Both the position numbers and the translations under genes were made by a program. A stretch of DNA of 64,000 bases. It comes from Blastococcus sp. TML/M2B (GTDB taxonomy: Bacteria; Actinomycetota; Actinomycetes; Mycobacteriales; Geodermatophilaceae). This document shows, piece after piece, positions 23,490 through 31,935 of the stretch; positions within the stretch are counted from its first letter, which is position 1, and each line of letters begins with the position of its first letter. The notes under the pieces were generated by a model, which was not told the origin of the DNA, searched no databases, and saw nothing but the letters and a program-made list of their open reading frames with translations. The stretch covers positions 1,674,001 to 1,738,000 of the forward strand of contig NZ_JAENZZ010000001.1 of assembly GCF_016612865.1 (NCBI RefSeq). Reading direction: 5' to 3'.

Positions 23490-25436
23490 GTGACTCAGAG
23501 TGAGAGCTCGCCCGTGTCGCCCACGCAGCGTGACGGAACGGTGCCGTTTCGCCGGAACTGGGTGGTCGAGGAGCCGGCCCGCGCCGACCCCCGCGCCGAG
23601 CGCGGCAGCTGGCAGGAGCGCATGGGGCTGACCGTCGAGGACGTGCTCGACCTGCCCGGGCTCTCCGGGTCGTCGGTGGTGGCCGGCAGCGGCGGTCTGG
23701 GCCGCTCCGTCCGCCACATGGTCGTGGACAACCCGGCCGACCCGCTGGCGGCCGCGGGCGTCGACGTCCTCGTCGTCCTGGGGGCCCGGCTGCCGCAGGC
23801 CGACCCGGCCAACTGCCGGGCGCTGGTCGAGCGGCTGGACTCGATGGGCACCGCCGCGCTGGCCTACCGGCGCGCCGAGGGCCCGCCGCCGGTGCCGGCG
23901 GAGGTGCTCGCCGAGGCCGAGCGCCGCGGGCTGCCGGTGCTGGCGCTGCCGGCCGGCGTCCGCCTGGACGAGATCGTCTCCGAGGTGCTCGGCGCCGTCG
24001 TCACCAAGCAGGGTCAGGCGCTCGCGCTCTCCTCCCGCATGGACGACCAGTTCATGGAGGTGGCGCTCACCGGCGGCGGGCTGGCCGAGGTCACCCAGCG
24101 GCTGGCCGTGATGATGGACGGCGCCGCGGTGCTGGGCCTGGGGCCCGACCGCGAGGTGGTCACCAGCGCCGGCCCCCGGGACGACGTCGCCGAGATCAGC
24201 GACTGGCTGTGGCTCCTGGACGCCGCCGCGGACGACGCCCTCGCCGAGCTCACGCCCTCCCGCCGGCTGGCCGGTGTCCGCGCCGACCGGACGGTGGTGA
24301 CCCCGGCCGACGTGCTGGCCGACGCCGACCTCTCGCCGGCCGACGGCATCCTGCTCGTCCCCGGCCACCACGAGCTCCCCGGCGGGGTGGGGGAGTACGC
24401 GGTGGCCCCGATCATGGCCGGCGACCAGCGGCACGGCTGGCTGGTCGCGGTGCACCGCACCGGCGCGATGATGGTCGGTGCCGGCGGCGTGCTGGAGCGC
24501 GCGGCGGTCATCGCCGCGCTGTCGGTGATCCGGCTGCAGGCCGTGCACTCCGTGGAGCTGCGCTTCCAGGGGGACCTGGTCCGGCGCCTCGTCGGCGGCT
24601 CGGTGGGCCACACCGAGCGGACGCTGGCCTACACCCGGTCGTTCGGCTGGCGGCTGGACGGGCCGGTCGCGGTGCTCGTGACCGCCACCGAGACGGTGGC
24701 CGACGCGGCGGGCGACCCCACGCGTGCCCTCGACGTCCTGGACCGGCTGGCCGACGGCTGGCGCTCGGCGCTGGAGTCCGAGGTCGCCGGCGCCGCCGTC
24801 GCGGGGCTGGCCACCGAGATCGTCACCCTGCTGCCGCTGGACGGCCGCACGCCCGAGGAGGTCTCCTCGCTGGTCGCCGCCGTCAGCTCGCGGGTCAACG
24901 GCCGGCTGCGCCGGCTGGGCCGCGTGCTCGGCACCGGTATCGGCCGGCCCGCCGGCTCGCTGCCCGAGCTCGCCGAGGCGCACCGCCAGGCGCAGCGGGC
25001 GCTCGGCGTCGGCCAGGAGATCCAGGGCGGCGCCTCGGTCACCCACTTCGACCAGCTCGGCGTCTTCCGGCTGCTGTCGCTCATCCCGGACAGCACCGAG
25101 CTGCGCTCCTACGTCGACGAGGTGCTCGGCCCGCTGGCCGACGCGACCGACGCCGACTCGGCCGACCTGCGCGAGACGCTGCTGGTGCTGCTGGAGACCA
25201 ACCTCAACGTCGCGGAGTCCGCGCGCCGGCTGCACTTCCACTACAACACGATGCGCTACCGGATCGGCAAGCTCGAGCGGATGCTCGGGCCTTTCACCAG
25301 CGACCCCAACCTGCGGCTGAACCTGCTGCTGGCGCTGCACGCCGCCCGGATGAGCGGGCTGGACCAGCCGCACCGCCCGCCGCTGGAGGCGGGCATGGCC
25401 CCGCCGCCGGACGACGGCCTCGACTCGCTGCTCTGA
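23490..25436 (+). CDS. PucR family transcriptional regulator
   Basis: Likely regulator of purine or amino-acid catabolism. 648 residues from GTG 23490, with AAGGGGGGG upstream. The frame is open to 23352, but that extension has no family look. N-terminal PucR domain (about 45-180): LTVEDVLDLPGLSGSSVVAG, VDNPADPLAAAGVDVLVVLG. A central GGDEF-like region lies around VTHFDQLGVFRLLSLI. The C-terminal helix-turn-helix (about 565-625) is LRETLLVLLETNLNVAESAR then LHFHYNTMRYRIGKLERML. No membrane segment. It is divergent from the AllH-like gene, its most probable target, and is followed after 17 bases by a broken SDR gene on the same strand. Confidence 0.88.
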   Translation: MTQSESSPVSPTQRDGTVPFRRNWVVEEPARADPRAERGSWQERMGLTVEDVLDLPGLSGSSVVAGSGGLGRSVRHMVVDNPADPLAAAGVDVLVVLGARLPQADPANCRALVERLDSMGTAALAYRRAEGPPPVPAEVLAEAERRGLPVLALPAGVRLDEIVSEVLGAVVTKQGQALALSSRMDDQFMEVALTGGGLAEVTQRLAVMMDGAAVLGLGPDREVVTSAGPRDDVAEISDWLWLLDAAADDALAELTPSRRLAGVRADRTVVTPADVLADADLSPADGILLVPGHHELPGGVGEYAVAPIMAGDQRHGWLVAVHRTGAMMVGAGGVLERAAVIAALSVIRLQAVHSVELRFQGDLVRRLVGGSVGHTERTLAYTRSFGWRLDGPVAVLVTATETVADAAGDPTRALDVLDRLADGWRSALESEVAGAAVAGLATEIVTLLPLDGRTPEEVSSLVAAVSSRVNGRLRRLGRVLGTGIGRPAGSLPELAEAHRQAQRALGVGQEIQGGASVTHFDQLGVFRLLSLIPDSTELRSYVDEVLGPLADATDADSADLRETLLVLLETNLNVAESARRLHFHYNTMRYRIGKLERMLGPFTSDPNLRLNLLLALHAARMSGLDQPHRPPLEAGMAPPPDDGLDSLL

Positions 25437-25453
25437 GCACTGGAGGAACCGCC

Positions 25454-26157
25454 ATGACCGATGCTGCGCGTCCGCTGCAGGGGAAGGTCGCCCTGGTCAC
25501 CGGGGCCTCGTCGGGCATCGGGGCCGCGACGGCGGAGGCGCTGGCCGCCGCCGGCGCCGCGGTCGCCATCGGTGCCCGCCGCCGCGACCGGCTCGACGAG
25601 CTCGCCGGGCGGCTGCGCGGCAGCGGCGCGAGCGTGCTCACCCTGGACCTCGACGTCACCGACGAGCAGGCCTGCGCCGACGCCGTCGCCCGCACCCGGT
25701 CCGAGCTGGGCGGGCTGGACGTCCTGGTCAACAACGCCGGCGTGATGCTGCTGGGCACCATCGTCGGCGCCGACCCCGAGGACTGGCGCCGGATGCTGTC
25801 CACCAACGTGCTGGGCCTCATGTACATGACCCACGCCGCGATCGACGGGATGGTCGAGCAGGGGTCCGGGGACGTCGTCAACGTCTCCAGCGTCGCGGGC
25901 CGGGTCGCGCGCAAGGGGGCCGGGGGGTCACCGGCCGCGGTGTGCGGATCGGGCTGGTGGAGCCGGGGGCGGTGGCCACCGAGCTGACCGACCACATCAC
26001 CCAGCCCGAGGCCAGGGCGGCGTCGAAGAAGATGGCCGAGACGATGACGCCGCTGCAAGCCGAGGACATCGCCCGCGCCGTGGTCTACATGGTCGGCCAG
26101 CCGCGGCACGTCGCCGTCAACGAGATGCTGGTGCGCCCCACCGACCAGGAGCGCTGA
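25454..26157 (+). pseudogene. Short-chain dehydrogenase with internal deletion removing the catalytic YxxxK
   Basis: Starts at ATG 25454 with GGAGGAA upstream. The Rossmann half is good: VALVTGASSGIGAATAEALA (residues about 11-30), LVNNAGVMLLGTIVG, and the Ser strand VVNVSSVAGRVARKGAG. The next expected block, with Tyr-x-x-x-Lys and helix 6, is absent. The sequence jumps near 25919-25932 to the last part, VTGRGVRIGLVEPGAVATEL, which is in another frame (+1) and runs to 26157 with PLQAEDIARAVVYMVGQPRH. About 20 residues and the frame are lost, so the product cannot be an active SDR as written. Either a true deletion or an assembly fault. Confidence 0.85.
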
Positions 26158-26177
26158 ACCGCGTCCTCCCTCACCGG

Positions 26178-26219
26178 AGCGCGTCCTCCCTCGCGGTGCG
26201 CGCCGAGGGAGGACGCGCT
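26178..26219. terminator. Perfect 16-bp bidirectional terminator
   Basis: AGCGCGTCCTCCCTCG (26178-26193) and CGAGGGAGGACGCGCT (26204-26219) pair over 16 bp with a 10-base loop. The upstream GCGTCCTCCCTCACCGGA (26161-26178) is a partial direct copy of the left arm. It lies between the convergent SDR remnant and HTH-murA gene and can stop transcription from both sides. Confidence 0.85.
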
Positions 26220-26248
26220 GGGATCAGGTCACCTGATCGTGGCGGGGG

Positions 26249-27794
26249 TCAGTCGTGGAAGACCTCGATCGCGGCGCCGATCTCGACCAGCCGCTCGTAG
26301 AGGTGCTCGTATCCGCGGGCGATGATGTCGACGTTGCGCAGCACCGAGGTGCCCTTCGCCGCGAGCATCGCCAGCAGGATGCAGACCGCCGGGCGCAGCG
26401 CGGGTGGGCAGACCACCTCGGCGCTGGACCAGCGGGTCGGGCCGTCGACCAGCACGCGGTGCGGGTCGAGCAGCCGCACGTCGGCGCCCAGCCGGGTCAG
26501 GTCGGACAGGTGGATGGCCCGGTTGTCGTAGAACCCAGTCGTGGATCATCGTCGAGCCCTCGGCGTGGGCGGCGATGACCGCGAAGAACGGCAGGTTGTC
26601 GATGTTGAGCCCCGGGAACGGCATCGGGTGGATCTTGTCGATCGGCGCCCGCAGCTGCGAGGGGTGGATCGTGACGTCGGCCAGCCGGGTGTGCCCGTTG
26701 GCCGCGAGGTACTCCGGCGAGAGCTCGTAGCGCAGCCCCATCTCGGCCAGCACCGCCAGCTCGATCTCGAGGAACTCCACCGGCGCCCGGCGCACGGTGA
26801 GCTCGGAGCCGGTGACGATGCCGGCGGTGAGCAGGCTCATCGCCTCGACCGGGTCCTCGCTGATCGTGTAGTCCACGTCGGCGTCCAGCACCGGGCGGCC
26901 GTGCACGGTCAGCGTCGTCGTCCCCAGGCCCTCGATCTCCACCCCGAGCAGCTGCAGGTACAGGACCAGGTCCTGGACCATGTAGTTGGAGCTGGCGTTG
27001 CGGATGGTGGTCGTGCCCTCGGCGCGGGCGGCGGCCAGCAGCGCGTTCTCGGTGACGGTGTCCCCGCGCTCGGTCAGCACGATCGTGCGGCTCGTGGCCC
27101 CGGTCGGGGTGACGGTGGCGTGGTACTCGCCGGCGCGCGCCTCGACCTCCAGGCCGAACGGGCGCAGCGCGATCATGTGCGGCTGCACGGTGCGGGTGCC
27201 CAGGTCGCAGCCGCCGGCGTAGGGCAGCTCGAACTCCGGTGCCCGGTGCAGCAGCGGGCCCAGGAACATGATGATGCTGCGGGTGCGCCGGGCGGCGTCG
27301 GCGTCGATGCCGGCCAGGTCCAGCTCGTCCGGGACGACGAGGGTGAGGTCGTGCCCGGCCTCGTCCCAGGACGCCGAGACGCCGATCGAGCGCAGCACGT
27401 CGAGGATCCGCTCCACCTCGACGATGCGCGCCACGTTGCGCAGCGTCGTCCGGCCGCGGTTGAGCAGGGCGGCGCAGAGCAGCGCGACGGCGGCGTTCTT
27501 CGACGACTTGACCGCGACGCTGCCGCTGAGCAGCCGGCCCCCGGTGACCCGCAGGTGCGTGGGCCCGGCGGGGCCGACGCTGATCAGCTCGCTCTCCAGC
27601 GCGGCGGAGAGCCGGCCGAGCAGCTCGAGGGTGAGGTTCTGGTTGCCCTGCTCGATGCGGGCGACGGCGCTCTGGCTGGTGCCCAGCCGGTCGGCGAGCT
27701 GCTGCTGGGTGAGGCCGCGGTGCTGCCGGGCGTCCCGGACCAGCGCCCCGATCTGGCGCATCGCGGAGTCGGGGGGCAGCTCGGTCACCGTCAC
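26249..27794 (-). pseudogene. XRE helix-turn-helix fused to MurA-like enolpyruvyl transferase, frameshifted near the C-terminus
   Basis: From GTG 27794. Residues about 10-75 form a Cro/XRE helix-turn-helix (HRGLTQQQLADRLGTSQSAV, ARIEQGNQNLTLELLGRLSA). Residues 80 onward are a UDP-GlcNAc enolpyruvyl transferase fold: SVAVKSSKNAAVALLCAALL, VVPDELDLAG, YAGGCDLGTRTVQPHMIALR, NASSNYMVQDLVLYLQLLGV and DKIHPMPFPGLNIDNLPFFA. The GGC loop carries Cys at the MurA active-site position. After STMIHDWV one extra base at about 26533-26536 shifts the frame; the rest (RLLDPHRVLVDGPTRWSSAE, to 26249) continues in the other frame. Repaired length is about 514. The fusion suggests a MurA paralogue that binds DNA, with a matching operator just upstream. 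Confidence 0.85.
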
Positions 27795-27800
27795 CGGGCG

Positions 27801-27822
27801 AGGCTATCTCATCTGTGAGATA
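27801..27822 (-). promoter_or_regulatory. Operator palindrome overlapping the -10 of the HTH-MurA gene
   Basis: TATCTCA-TCTG-TGAGATA (27805-27822) is a perfect 7-bp dyad with a 4-base centre, AT-rich against the local GC background. Read on the minus strand, TAGCCT (27806-27801) fits a -10 hexamer and ends 6 bases before the GTG at 27794, so the mRNA would be leaderless. The dyad overlaps the -10 and its upstream side, a classic repression position for an XRE-type autoregulator. It also lies 93 bases upstream of the divergent EamA gene. Confidence 0.7.
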
Positions 27823-27902
27823 ACGAGCCGGGACCGTCGCGTGTCGCCCACGCGAACCGGTGCGGTGTCCGGTTCCCGCCGGATCCTGTCGGTGCCCGCG
27901 CC

Positions 27903-27908
27903 TACGGT
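27903..27908 (+). promoter_or_regulatory. Possible -10 hexamer for leaderless EamA mRNA
   Basis: TACGGT (TANNNT) ends 6 bases before GTG 27915. No ribosome-binding site precedes the start, in keeping with a leaderless transcript. Confidence 0.45.
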
Positions 27909-27914
27909 CCGCTC

Positions 27915-28835
27915 GTGAGCTCTCCCGCCGCCCCCTCGGCCCGCACCGTCCTGGCGGTCGTCGTCACCGTGCTCTCCTGGGCGTCGGCGTTCGTCGCCAT
28001 CCGGGGCGTGGGGGAGGACCTCTCGCCCGGCGCCCTGGCGCTCGGCCGGCTGCTCGTCGGCACCGCCGTGCTCGGGCTGCTCCTGGCCGGCCGGGGCTGG
28101 GTGGCGCCCGACCGCCGGGAGTGGGTGCTGCTGGCGGTGTGCGGCGTCGGCTGGTTCGGCGTCTACAACCTGGCGCTCAACGCGGCCGAGCAGCACCTGG
28201 ACGCCGGCACCACCGCGATGCTGGTGAACATCGGGCCGATCCTCATCGCCGTCCTGGCCGGGTGGCTGCTGGGCGAGGGCTTCCCGAGCTGGCTGGTGGT
28301 CGGCGTGGCGGTGGCCTTCGCCGGGGTGCTGCTCATCGGCCTGGCCACCCGCGGTGCCGACGTCGACCTGCTGGGCGTCGTGCTGTGCGTGGTCGCCGCC
28401 GTCACCTACGCCATCGGGGTCGTGGCGCAGAAGCCGCTGCTGCGCCGGCTCCCGGGCCTGCAGGTGACCTTCACCGCCTGCGCCATCGGGGCGGTCTGCT
28501 GCCTGCCGTGGGCCGGCGCGCTCGCCCGCGACCTCGGCACCGCCCCGGCCGGCTCGATCGCCGGCATGGTCTACCTGGGGGTGGTGCCGACGGCGCTGGC
28601 GTTCAGCACCTGGGCCTACGCGCTCACCCGGATGGACGCCGGCCGGCTCGGCGTCACCACCTACCTCGTGCCGCCGCTGGTGATCCTGCTGGGCTGGGGC
28701 CTGCTCGACGAGGTGCCGCCGGCGCTCGCCGTCGTCGGCGGCGCGGTCTGCCTGACGGGTGTGGCGCTCTCCCGCCGGGGTGCGCCCCGCCGGTCGGCGG
28801 CGGCCCGGGCCGAGCCGGTGCCCGCCGGCACGTGA
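27915..28835 (+). CDS. EamA/DMT family transporter
   Basis: 306 residues from GTG 27915. Drug/metabolite transporter of the cytoplasmic membrane with about ten membrane helices in two EamA repeats. The first repeat begins TVLAVVVTVLSWASAFVAIR and includes AEQHLDAGTTAMLVNIGPIL. The second repeat begins near LLGVVLCVVAAVTYAIGVVA and includes MVYLGVVPTALAFSTWAYAL. The tail is short and Arg-rich. Substrate unknown. It is divergent from the HTH-MurA gene across 120 bases that contain the HTH operator, so coregulation is possible. Confidence 0.88.
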   Translation: MSSPAAPSARTVLAVVVTVLSWASAFVAIRGVGEDLSPGALALGRLLVGTAVLGLLLAGRGWVAPDRREWVLLAVCGVGWFGVYNLALNAAEQHLDAGTTAMLVNIGPILIAVLAGWLLGEGFPSWLVVGVAVAFAGVLLIGLATRGADVDLLGVVLCVVAAVTYAIGVVAQKPLLRRLPGLQVTFTACAIGAVCCLPWAGALARDLGTAPAGSIAGMVYLGVVPTALAFSTWAYALTRMDAGRLGVTTYLVPPLVILLGWGLLDEVPPALAVVGGAVCLTGVALSRRGAPRRSAAARAEPVPAGT

Positions 28836-28906
28836 GCGACGCGCGTGCGGGGTCGGGCCGCCGATGGGGTAGGCAGGTCCCAGGCACCCGACCGGGAGGT
28901 AGGACC

Positions 28907-29905
28907 GTGGACCAGCAGCAGTGGGCGCAGGTGGTGGAGGCGGCCACGCGCGCGCCCTCGATCCACAACACCCAGCCGTGGCGGTTCACCGCCACGGCCG
29001 ACCAGCTCGACGTGTTCCTCGACCCGGGGCGCGCGCTCCCGGTGCTCGACCCGACCGGTCGCCAGCAGGTGATCAGCTGCGGGATCGCCGTCGAGTTCGC
29101 CGTCGTCGCGCTCGCCGCCGCGGGCTGGCTGAGCGAGGTCGAGCTCCTGCCGGACGACGACGCCGACCACCTGGCGACGGTGCGGGTCATCGGCCCGATC
29201 GTGGCGACCGACGAGGACTCCGCGCTGGCCGCATCGATCGCCCGCCGGCACACCGTCCGCGACCCGTTCCAGCCGCGCGTCGTCCCGGTCGACCTGCTGG
29301 ACCGGCTGCAGGCCGAGGCCGCCGCGTTCGGCACCTGGTTCAAGCCGGTGACGCGGTCGGAGGAGGAGGTCGCCACCGTCTTCCTCATCGACCGGGCCGA
29401 GGAGATGGAGCAGGGCGACCCCGCCTACCTCGCCGAGCTGCAGCAGTGGGTGCGCACCGACCCCGCCGCGGTCGACGGCGTCCCGGTGGGTGCCGTGCCG
29501 GCCGAGGACCCCCACGGGCGGCCCTCGAACTGGAGCATCCGGGACTTCGTCGTCGGCACCCGGAGCGCGGGGGAGGGGGCGCCGGTCGACGCCGACGCGC
29601 CGCCGCCCGAGGTCGAGCGGCCCACCGTCGTGCTCATGGGCACCGACGGCGACGACCGGTACGCCTGGCTGCAGGCGGGGCGGGCGCTGGCCCGGGTGCT
29701 GCTGGTCGCCACGGCGGCCGGCGTCGCGGCCTCGCCGCTGACCCAGGCGCTGGACTGGCCGGCCACCCGCACCCGGCTGCGCGCCCGGCTCTCGCTCGTC
29801 GGGCACCCGCAGATGCTGCTGCGGATGGGCTACCCGCGCGAGGGGGGCGAGGTCGCGGTCAGCGGCCGGCGTCCGGTCGCCGAGGTGCTCACGGTCGCGC
29901 CCTGA
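28907..29905 (+). CDS. Nitroreductase-fold protein, Acg (Rv2032)-like
   Basis: 332 residues from GTG 28907, with GGGAGGTAGGA upstream. N-terminal APSIHNTQPWRFTATADQLD is the hallmark of the mycobacterial Acg family, nitroreductase-like FMN proteins induced in dormancy. Also seen: GRALPVLDPTGRQQVISCG, ARRHTVRDPFQPRVVP and a C-terminal VLLVATAAGVAASPLTQALD, as in the two-lobed family. No membrane segment. Some family members lack enzymatic activity and may only sequester FMN, so a reaction is not assigned. It is 71 bases downstream of the EamA gene. Confidence 0.82.
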   Translation: MDQQQWAQVVEAATRAPSIHNTQPWRFTATADQLDVFLDPGRALPVLDPTGRQQVISCGIAVEFAVVALAAAGWLSEVELLPDDDADHLATVRVIGPIVATDEDSALAASIARRHTVRDPFQPRVVPVDLLDRLQAEAAAFGTWFKPVTRSEEEVATVFLIDRAEEMEQGDPAYLAELQQWVRTDPAAVDGVPVGAVPAEDPHGRPSNWSIRDFVVGTRSAGEGAPVDADAPPPEVERPTVVLMGTDGDDRYAWLQAGRALARVLLVATAAGVAASPLTQALDWPATRTRLRARLSLVGHPQMLLRMGYPREGGEVAVSGRRPVAEVLTVAP

Positions 29906-29933
29906 GCCCGATCCGCAGAGGGGCTCCGGCCGG

Positions 29934-30788
29934 TCAGTCGGTGCGGCGGGTGGGCGCCCACGGGTCGTCGGCGTCGAAGTCGTCGGCCGGCTCGGCGCCG
30001 GCGGACCCTGCGCCGGTCTCGGCGTCCGCGGACCCGGTGCCGGTGCGTCCGCTCCGCTGCGCGGCGCGCTGGGCGGCGGCCTCCAGCGCGGCGTCCCGCT
30101 CGCGGGCCCGCTCGGCGGCCGCTGCGCGGGCCCGGGCGCGCTCCTCGCGGCGGGAGGGCCGCGGGTCGTCCCTCGTGCCGGCCCCAACCCCGTCCCCGAC
30201 CTCGGCGGCCGCGCCGGACCTGCCCAACGCGAGGCCCGCGACGGCCAGCCCGATCGGCAGCACGTAGGCGGCGGCGCGCTCGGTCGCGCCCTCGGCGAGG
30301 ACGGCGACCTCGGTGAGGAAGAAGACCGTGGCGGCGGTGCCGACCAGCCCGAGCACCACGAGCACCGTGCCCAGCACCTCCGAGCGGGGACGCAGCGCGT
30401 ACGCGAGCGCGATGAGCCCGAGCGCGCTGCCGATCAGGTACATCGTCGCGCCGACGCCGTGCCAGGTGCCGGAGCGGTCCGAGGGGAGCACCCCGACCAG
30501 CAGCACACCGACGGCGGCCAGACCGAAGAGGTAGGCGGCGACGCGGCCGGCGCCGGCCCCCAGCGCCGGCAGCAGCAGCACGGTGCCGCCCAGGATGAGC
30601 GCCGCCTGCACGACGAAGGAGGCGTTCATCACCTGGTGGCCGGGCCACGTGGTGGCGCCGAGGTCGCTGATGACGTCGTCGGCACGGGAGTAGCCCTCGC
30701 CGCGGAACTGCACCACGGTCTCGACGACGAAGAACTGCAGCGTCAGCAGCCAGGCGAGCGCGCCCCAGCGGATTCGGTCGGAAGTCAC
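29934..30788 (-). CDS. DUF998 membrane protein with long charged C-terminal tail
   Basis: 284 residues from GTG 30788 (VTSDRIRWGALAWLLTLQFF). This start overlaps the stop of the upstream EVE-like gene as GTGA, so it is preferred to ATG 30797. Six membrane helices cover residues about 8-205, beginning with WGALAWLLTLQFFVVETVVQ and VMNASFVVQAALILGGTVLL. The loop GVLPSDRSGTWHGVGATMYL is typical of DUF998. The last 80 residues are unusual: an Arg/Ala/Glu-rich helix (REERARARAAAAERARERD) likely to be a coiled coil, then an acidic end DDFDADDPWAPTRRTD. Function unknown. Confidence 0.72.
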   Translation of the reverse strand: MTSDRIRWGALAWLLTLQFFVVETVVQFRGEGYSRADDVISDLGATTWPGHQVMNASFVVQAALILGGTVLLLPALGAGAGRVAAYLFGLAAVGVLLVGVLPSDRSGTWHGVGATMYLIGSALGLIALAYALRPRSEVLGTVLVVLGLVGTAATVFFLTEVAVLAEGATERAAAYVLPIGLAVAGLALGRSGAAAEVGDGVGAGTRDDPRPSRREERARARAAAAERARERDAALEAAAQRAAQRSGRTGTGSADAETGAGSAGAEPADDFDADDPWAPTRRTD

Positions 30789-31249
30789 GGCACCCATGGT
30801 CCCAGGAGCGGCGCGCCGGCCCGCTCGAGGACTGCGGCGAGCTGCGCCGCGGTGAGCCAGGAGGGGTTGCTCCCGGCCGGCATGCGGAGCACCTCGGCGT
30901 CGCGGAACCGCGGGTCGTGCAGCAGCTCGCCGCGATCGACCGGGTCGGCGAGCCGGGTCAGGCGCACGGGGAGGGCGGGGCGGTCGTCGCCGTCCGGGCC
31001 GGGGTCGGCGGGCTCCTGCGGCGGGCCGGTGACGATGCCGACGGCGTGCACGCCCGGGGTGACCCGGCCGCTCACCCACAGCAGCACCGGCTGGCCCGCC
31101 GCCACCAGGCCGAGCCGGTAGGAGCGCCGGACGCAGCGGGTCAGCTCCCGCTGCTCGCCCGGCGTCCATCCCGGCTCGATCTGCTCCGGTGGGCGGCTGC
31201 TCTTGACCAGCCAGGCGGCCAGCGCGCCCGGCTCCGTCCGGAGGCCCAT
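30785..31249 (-). CDS. EVE-domain-like protein (PUA superfamily), tentative
   Basis: 154 residues from ATG 31249. The centre reads GQPVLLWVSGRVTPGVHAVG then IVTGPPQEP, close to the EVE pattern of small bacterial proteins thought to bind modified nucleobases. The C-terminal end, AQLAAVLERAGAPLLGPW, is a predicted helix. No signal peptide. It lies 23 bases after a 66-residue gene and overlaps the DUF998 gene by GTGA, so the three are probably one minus-strand operon. Confidence 0.6.
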   Translation of the reverse strand: MGLRTEPGALAAWLVKSSRPPEQIEPGWTPGEQRELTRCVRRSYRLGLVAAGQPVLLWVSGRVTPGVHAVGIVTGPPQEPADPGPDGDDRPALPVRLTRLADPVDRGELLHDPRFRDAEVLRMPAGSNPSWLTAAQLAAVLERAGAPLLGPWVP

Positions 31250-31272
31250 CCCGAGCCGGCGGGGGCCCGGCG

Positions 31273-31473
31273 TCAGTCGGTGGCCGGGTGGCGCTCGGCG
31301 CCCAGCGGGTCGGCGTCGTCGGAGCCGACGGCCTGGCGCTCGAGCTCGGTGCGGCGCTCGAGGACCTCCTCGTCGGGGTGCGGGTCCTTCGCGTGCTGCG
31401 TGCGGTCCCGGGTGACGTTCTCCTCGGGGGTGATCACGTCGTCGAGGGTGGGGCCGTCCTGGGGATCGGTCAT
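31273..31473 (-). CDS. Small acidic hypothetical protein
   Basis: 66 residues from ATG 31473, preceded by a strong GGAGGAG ribosome-binding site 8 bases upstream. Hydrophilic and rich in Asp, Glu and Arg (MTDPQDGPTLDDVITPEENV, then HPDEEVLERRTELERQAVG). No membrane segment or known motif, probably disordered. Followed by the EVE-like gene after 23 bases. Coding is supported by the ribosome-binding site and operon position. Confidence 0.65.
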   Translation of the reverse strand: MTDPQDGPTLDDVITPEENVTRDRTQHAKDPHPDEEVLERRTELERQAVGSDDADPLGAERHPATD

Positions 31474-31549
31474 GGGAGCTCTCCTCCGGGGGTGGTTCGA
31501 GCGGTCCCGGAACCCATAGCCCGCTCGGCAGGGGTCCTAACCCACCGGG

Positions 31550-31831
31550 TCAGCGCGGTTCGAGCCGCGCAGCCGGCAGCCACGCCTCGATGAGCGCCGG
31601 CCCGTCCGAGCCGCTCACGGCGTAGGTCACCCGGCCCTGCCAGGTGCCGTGCCGTTGCCGCCACTCGACGAGCAGCCCCGGCCAGGTGCCGGGGGCGTCG
31701 GGCGGGTCGTGCACCCAGCAGTGCCGGCCCTCGGCGGCCCGCCCGGGCACGGGCGGAGGAGGGGTGGTGGGGACCGCGCCGGACAGCGCCGCGCGTTCGG
31801 CGAGCGACCGCCCCGACCCGCCCCGCTGCAT
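31550..31831 (-). CDS. Small conserved hypothetical protein
   Basis: 93 residues from ATG 31831; GTG 31843 is an alternative that adds four residues. The N-terminus is Pro/Arg-rich; the core is a compact beta-rich segment, GRHCWVHDPPDAPGTWPGLL then VEWRQRHGTWQGRVTYAV, ending ALIEAWLPAARLEPR. This core recalls short actinobacterial proteins of unknown function. It lies downstream of the malQ terminator and 76 bases before the 66-residue gene. Confidence 0.6.
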   Translation of the reverse strand: MQRGGSGRSLAERAALSGAVPTTPPPPVPGRAAEGRHCWVHDPPDAPGTWPGLLVEWRQRHGTWQGRVTYAVSGSDGPALIEAWLPAARLEPR

Positions 31832-31896
31832 CCCTCCGGCCACCCGGACAGGATCGCACGGATCGAACAGACGTTCGAGACGGGTCCGGGGTGTGT

Positions 31897-31929
31897 CGGC
31901 GGGTCGGGGCCGTCGAGCCCGACCCGCCG
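31897..31929 (-). terminator. Terminator after malQ
   Basis: CGGCGGGTCGGG (31897-31908) and CCCGACCCGCCG (31918-31929) form a perfect 12-bp stem with a 9-base loop. It begins 6 bases after the malQ stop codon (31936-31938, minus strand). Confidence 0.75.
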
Positions 31930-31935
31930 GGTACC

